From assembly GCA_037442465.1 (NCBI GenBank), contig JBBIQI010000139.1, forward strand, positions 1 to 9,042: a stretch of DNA of 9,042 nucleotides. The letters are read 5' to 3'. Both the position numbers and the translations under genes were made by a program. The notes beneath the pieces are model-generated. The model saw only the letters and a list, made by a program, of their open reading frames with translations, was not told where the DNA came from and did no database searches. Origin of the DNA: DSNY01 sp037442465. GTDB lineage: Bacteria; Pseudomonadota; Gammaproteobacteria; Burkholderiales; Burkholderiaceae_F. Positions 6,390 through 9,042 of this stretch are shown piece by piece. The stretch's first letter is position 1. Each line of letters opens with the position of its first letter.

Positions 6390-8633
6390 GTGAGACGCGG
6401 CATCGGTGCGCGGCTGCGCACGGGACTTGCGGTTGCGGCGAAGCGCCCTTGGTGCGCGTTGCTCGTGCTCGCCGCGGCCGTGCCGCTCGTGGTCGCGCTG
6501 TATGCGCTCGCGCTCGTTCCGTTCACGCCGGCGGTCGACCGCGTGCTGCAGGCGCGCAACGACCGGCCGAGCGTGCTGCTCGCGGCCGACGGCTCGCTGC
6601 TGGCGACCTTCCGCCGCGGCCACCGCGAGTGGATCGCGCTCGACCGCGTGCCCAAGCACGTCGTGCAGGCGCTGGTGGCCACCGAGGACCATCGCTTCTG
6701 GGAGCATCGCGGCATCGACTGGCGCCGCACCTTCGCCTCGGCCTGGTACACGCTCGCCGGCGACCGGCAGGGCGGCTCGACGATCACGCAGCAGCTCGCG
6801 CGCAACTTCTTTTCCGAGCAGATCGGCCGCGCGCCGACCGTCACGCGCAAGCTCAAGGAGATGATCACCGCGGTCAAGCTCGAGCGCGCTTATTCGAAGC
6901 GCGAGATCCTCGAGGCGTATCTGAACACGGTCTCGTTCCACTACAACGCCAACGGCATCGAGATGGCCGCGCGCACCTACTTCGACAAGCCGGCCGCGGA
7001 ACTGACGCTGGCCGAGGGCGCCACGCTGGTCGGCATGCTCAAGGGCACGCGCGCGTACAACCCGGTGCTCAATCCGGAACGCGCGCGCCAGCGGCGCAAC
7101 CTGGTGCTCGCGCAGATGGTCAGGCACGGGCAGCTCGACGCGCAAACCTACGAGCGGCTGCGCCGGCAGCCGCTGCGCATCGACTTCGAGCGGCAGGACC
7201 TCGACCTCGGCCCGGCGCCGCACTTCGCCGAGACGGTGCGGCGCTGGCTGCTCGACTGGGGGGCCGCACTCGGCTTCGATCCGTACGCCGACGGGCTCGT
7301 GGTGCATTCCACGCTCGACCCCGTGCTGCAACGGCTCGCAACGCAGGCGGTGGCGCGCCAGCTCGACGCGTTGCAGGCGGTCGCCGACGTCGAGTGGGCC
7401 CTGCCCGAGTCAAAGCTGCTATCGACGCAGGTCGGGCCGTACCGGCGGATGCGTGCGCGCGTCGAACCGTTCCGCCACTTCTGGAGCGCGCGCGCCGATC
7501 TGCTCGACGCCTTCATCCGCGAATCGCCCGAGTACGCGCGGATGGTCGACGATGGACTGTCGAACGACGAGGCGCTCGCGCGGCTGCGCGCGGACGATGT
7601 GTTCATGGCGGCGCTGCGCGCGCGCAAGACGCGGCTGGAGGCCGGCTTCGTCGCGCTCGATCCGCGCGACGGCGCGGTCCGCGCCTGGGTCGGCGCGCGC
7701 GACTTCGCGCTCGACCGTTACGACCACGTGCAGCAGGCGCGCCGCCAGCCGGGCTCGATTTTCAAACCCTTCGTCTACGGCGCCGCACTCGAAGCCGGCG
7801 TCGATGCCGCGCGCGAGTTCCAGGACCGGCCGGTAGCGATCCGCGTTGCCGGCGGCGGCGTGTGGCGCCCGGCGGATGCAGGTGGCGCGACCGGGCGCAT
7901 GCTGACACTGGAGGACGCGCTCGCGCAGTCGCGCAACACGGTCACTGCGCAGCTCATCGAGGAAGTCGGCGCGCGCCGCGTCGCGCAGTTCGCGCAACGC
8001 GCCGGCGTGCGCGACAGCCCGCTCGAGGCGGTGCCTTCGCTCGCGCTCGGCACCAGCCCCGTCAGCCTGCTGGAGATGGCAAGCGCGTACGCGACGATCG
8101 CCGCGCAGGGCGAGCGCCGCGCCCCGCGGCTGGTGGCGCGCATCACCGACCGCGCCGGCCGCGTGCTCGCCGATTTCGCGTCGGTCGAAGGCGAGCGCGC
8201 GTTCGATCCGGCGATCGCGGTGGAGCTGACCGAGATGCTGCGCGCCGCCGTCGACCGCGGAACCGCGCGCGGCATCCGCGACGTGCACGGCATCACAGCC
8301 GACGTCGCGGGCAAGACTGGGACCACGCAGAACAACACCGACGGCTGGTTCGTGCTGATGCACCCCGAGCTGGTGGCGGGCGCGTGGGTCGGCTTCAACG
8401 ATGCGCGCGTGACCCTGCGCAGCGACCACTGGGGGCAGGGCGCGTACAACGCGCTGCACGTGGTCGGCGACTTCATGCGGGGCGCGCTCGTCGCAGGCGC
8501 GATCGACGCCGGCGCCGAACTGCCCCGCCGCGAGGGTGCGTTTACGGCAGCGTTACGCCGCTTCGGCGAGCGCCTGCGCCGCTGGTTCGGTTTCGAGCCC
8601 GCTGCGCGCGACACCGCACCGAGCCGGCCATAG
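6390..8633 (+). CDS. Class A penicillin-binding protein (PBP1A-like, GT51 plus transpeptidase)
   Basis: This bifunctional peptidoglycan synthase polymerises lipid II into glycan strands and cross-links the stem peptides. It has 747 residues with a single membrane anchor at about 22-44. The GT51 domain (about 60-260) carries catalytic Glu99 in TEDHRFWEHRG, then GGSTITQQLARNFF, KLKEMITAVKLER and YSKREILEAYLN. The transpeptidase domain has Ser456-x-x-Lys459 (PGSIFKPF), Ser514-Arg-Asn516 and Lys642-Thr-Gly-Thr645. All motifs are intact, so both activities are expected. It is shorter than E. coli PBP1A (850), and I see no room for the OB-type insert of that protein. A segment of about 85 residues at roughly 333-417, rich in charged residues and beginning after the HSTLDPVLQR linker, separates the two domains. 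Several stretches resemble Bacteroidota PBP1A (see findings). The GTG start has a good ribosome binding site at 6378-6382. It is probably co-transcribed with the upstream lytic transglycosylase. Confidence 0.95.
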   Translation: MRRGIGARLRTGLAVAAKRPWCALLVLAAAVPLVVALYALALVPFTPAVDRVLQARNDRPSVLLAADGSLLATFRRGHREWIALDRVPKHVVQALVATEDHRFWEHRGIDWRRTFASAWYTLAGDRQGGSTITQQLARNFFSEQIGRAPTVTRKLKEMITAVKLERAYSKREILEAYLNTVSFHYNANGIEMAARTYFDKPAAELTLAEGATLVGMLKGTRAYNPVLNPERARQRRNLVLAQMVRHGQLDAQTYERLRRQPLRIDFERQDLDLGPAPHFAETVRRWLLDWGAALGFDPYADGLVVHSTLDPVLQRLATQAVARQLDALQAVADVEWALPESKLLSTQVGPYRRMRARVEPFRHFWSARADLLDAFIRESPEYARMVDDGLSNDEALARLRADDVFMAALRARKTRLEAGFVALDPRDGAVRAWVGARDFALDRYDHVQQARRQPGSIFKPFVYGAALEAGVDAAREFQDRPVAIRVAGGGVWRPADAGGATGRMLTLEDALAQSRNTVTAQLIEEVGARRVAQFAQRAGVRDSPLEAVPSLALGTSPVSLLEMASAYATIAAQGERRAPRLVARITDRAGRVLADFASVEGERAFDPAIAVELTEMLRAAVDRGTARGIRDVHGITADVAGKTGTTQNNTDGWFVLMHPELVAGAWVGFNDARVTLRSDHWGQGAYNALHVVGDFMRGALVAGAIDAGAELPRREGAFTAALRRFGERLRRWFGFEPAARDTAPSRP

Positions 8634-8641
8634 CGCGGCTT

Positions 8642-8656
8642 CGAGCGTGCCGCTCG
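8642..8656 (+). terminator. Hairpin directly after the PBP gene
   Basis: CGAGCG (8642-8647), a TGC loop and CGCTCG (8651-8656) lie eight bases after the PBP stop, followed by CCGGGGTTGGTTGG. The T content downstream is higher than elsewhere but not a run, so it is a weak candidate terminator for the cell-wall genes. Confidence 0.4.
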
Positions 8657-8694
8657 CCGGGGTTGGTTGGCGCATCATGTGCGACCGGCGTCGC

Positions 8695-8719
8695 GTGCCG
8701 CGCGCAGACGCGGCGGCAC
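8695..8719. terminator. Ten-base hairpin in the convergent intergenic region
   Basis: GTGCCGCGCG (8695-8704) pairs with 8709-8719 across a CAGA loop, with a single bulged G at 8712. The structure is symmetrical enough to fold from either strand, suiting a bidirectional stop between converging genes. No T-tract on either side. Confidence 0.4.
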
Positions 8720-8726
8720 CGAACGC

Positions 8727-8743
8727 CCCGGCGCTGCGCCGGG
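8727..8743. terminator. Perfect GC palindrome abutting the stop of the right-hand gene
   Basis: CCCGGCGC and GCGCCGGG flank a single T at 8735 and touch the TAG (8746-8744) of the minus-strand gene. As RNA the practical stem is six pairs with a five-base loop. No T-tract follows on the minus strand. Position suggests a terminator or 3'-end structure for that gene. Confidence 0.45.
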
Positions 8744-9042
8744 CTATCCGGCCGTCCTGACCGCCGCCTGTGCGGGGCCGGCGGGCGCGGGTTGCGGCTG
8801 CGGCAGATACTTGACCAGCAGGCGCACGTCGAGCGCGCGCTGCGCGTCCCACGACCAGGCCTCCAGGCAGACCTGACGCGTCGTGCCGGATTCGCTGCGG
8901 TCGAACGGCTGCGCCGCGAGCCGCGCGTTCGTCAGCCGTGCGCCCAGCGGCAGCCGCCGCTCGCTCCAGTCGGCCGCGTCGCCGTCGAAGCGCGCCTGCG
9001 GCGTGACCTCCACGACATCCGCGCTCAGCGGGATCGACGTGC
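8744..9042 (-). CDS. Unrecognised protein, C-terminal 98 codons (5' end outside window)
   Basis: This is the end of a leftward gene whose start lies beyond the right edge. The frame is open throughout, and the coding-like part runs from the edge to about residue 80 of the visible piece; the last 20 or so residues are a Pro/Ala/Gln-rich tail (PQPQPAPAGPAQ). The visible part contains WSERRLPLGARLTNARL and CLEAWSWDAQRALDVRLL, has one cysteine and shows no membrane helix or known motif. Alternation of polar and hydrophobic residues hints at a beta-rich fold, but this is a guess. I do not recognise the family. A GTG at 9013 could in principle start a shorter protein, but the reading frame continues upstream in similar style, so truncation by the window is more likely. 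It is convergent with the PBP, so no operon partner is visible. Confidence 0.6.
   Translation of the reverse strand, partial: TSIPLSADVVEVTPQARFDGDAADWSERRLPLGARLTNARLAAQPFDRSESGTTRQVCLEAWSWDAQRALDVRLLVKYLPQPQPAPAGPAQAAVRTAG

Noticed and set aside
5375..6877. Open frame of 500 codons on the minus strand across the transglycosylase and the start of the PBP
   Set aside because: It covers two well-supported genes on the other strand and shows no recognisable motif.
7419..8459. Open frame of 346 codons on the minus strand inside the PBP transpeptidase region
   Set aside because: The plus strand carries all three transpeptidase motifs in one frame; the reverse frame is a shadow.
1..9042. CRISPR arrays, tRNA or rRNA genes, insertion sequences, integrase or phage genes
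   Set aside because: Scanned for by eye on both strands; no regularly spaced repeats, cloverleaf-like segments, transposase motifs or terminal inverted repeats with target duplications were found.

Overview
The window is a high-GC (by eye close to 70%) stretch of a Gram-negative chromosome. A GspA/ExeA-type secretion ATPase, a PEP-CTERM-tagged secreted esterase, a Tat-like exported M23 peptidase and a class A penicillin-binding protein point to a proteobacterium, most likely a betaproteobacterium (Burkholderiales/Rhodocyclales type); a gammaproteobacterium cannot be excluded. Nothing looks like phage, plasmid, insertion sequence, CRISPR, tRNA or rRNA. Gene density and base composition are even apart from one gene-poor patch.

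Layout. (1) 1-923, minus: ExeA/GspA-like AAA ATPase, running off the left edge at its transmembrane helix. (2) 1001-2515, plus: mmsA, CoA-acylating methylmalonate-semialdehyde dehydrogenase, divergent from exeA across 77 bases. (3) 2553-3629, minus: GDSL/SGNH esterase with a signal peptide and a C-terminal PEP-CTERM sorting tail, convergent with mmsA. (4) 3630-4107: a 478-base divergent intergenic region with an AT-rich palindrome and an imperfect 40-base-period repeat. (5) 4108-4470, plus: small SPW-repeat membrane protein. (6) 4584-5423, plus: M23 metallopeptidase. (7) 5516-6385, plus: membrane-anchored SLT-type lytic transglycosylase. (8) 6390-8633, plus: bifunctional class A PBP, four bases behind the transglycosylase. 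(9) 8744-9042, minus: the last 98 codons of an unrecognised protein, convergent with the PBP and separated from it by three hairpins.

The right half is a cell-wall block. It holds a probable cross-bridge endopeptidase, a glycan-strand cleaving enzyme and a glycan-polymerising/cross-linking synthase, all in the same direction. The last two are almost certainly translated as a coupled pair, because the PBP ribosome binding site lies in the final codons of the transglycosylase gene. The PBP carries sequence signatures that I associate with Bacteroidota PBP1A proteins, and this is the most interesting protein-level oddity here. The left half is unconnected housekeeping (valine/propionate/inositol-type catabolism by MmsA) plus export-related genes. 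The PEP-CTERM tail implies an exosortase encoded elsewhere in the genome. I see no convincing evidence of a wholly new multi-gene system; the candidates worth a second look are listed as findings.
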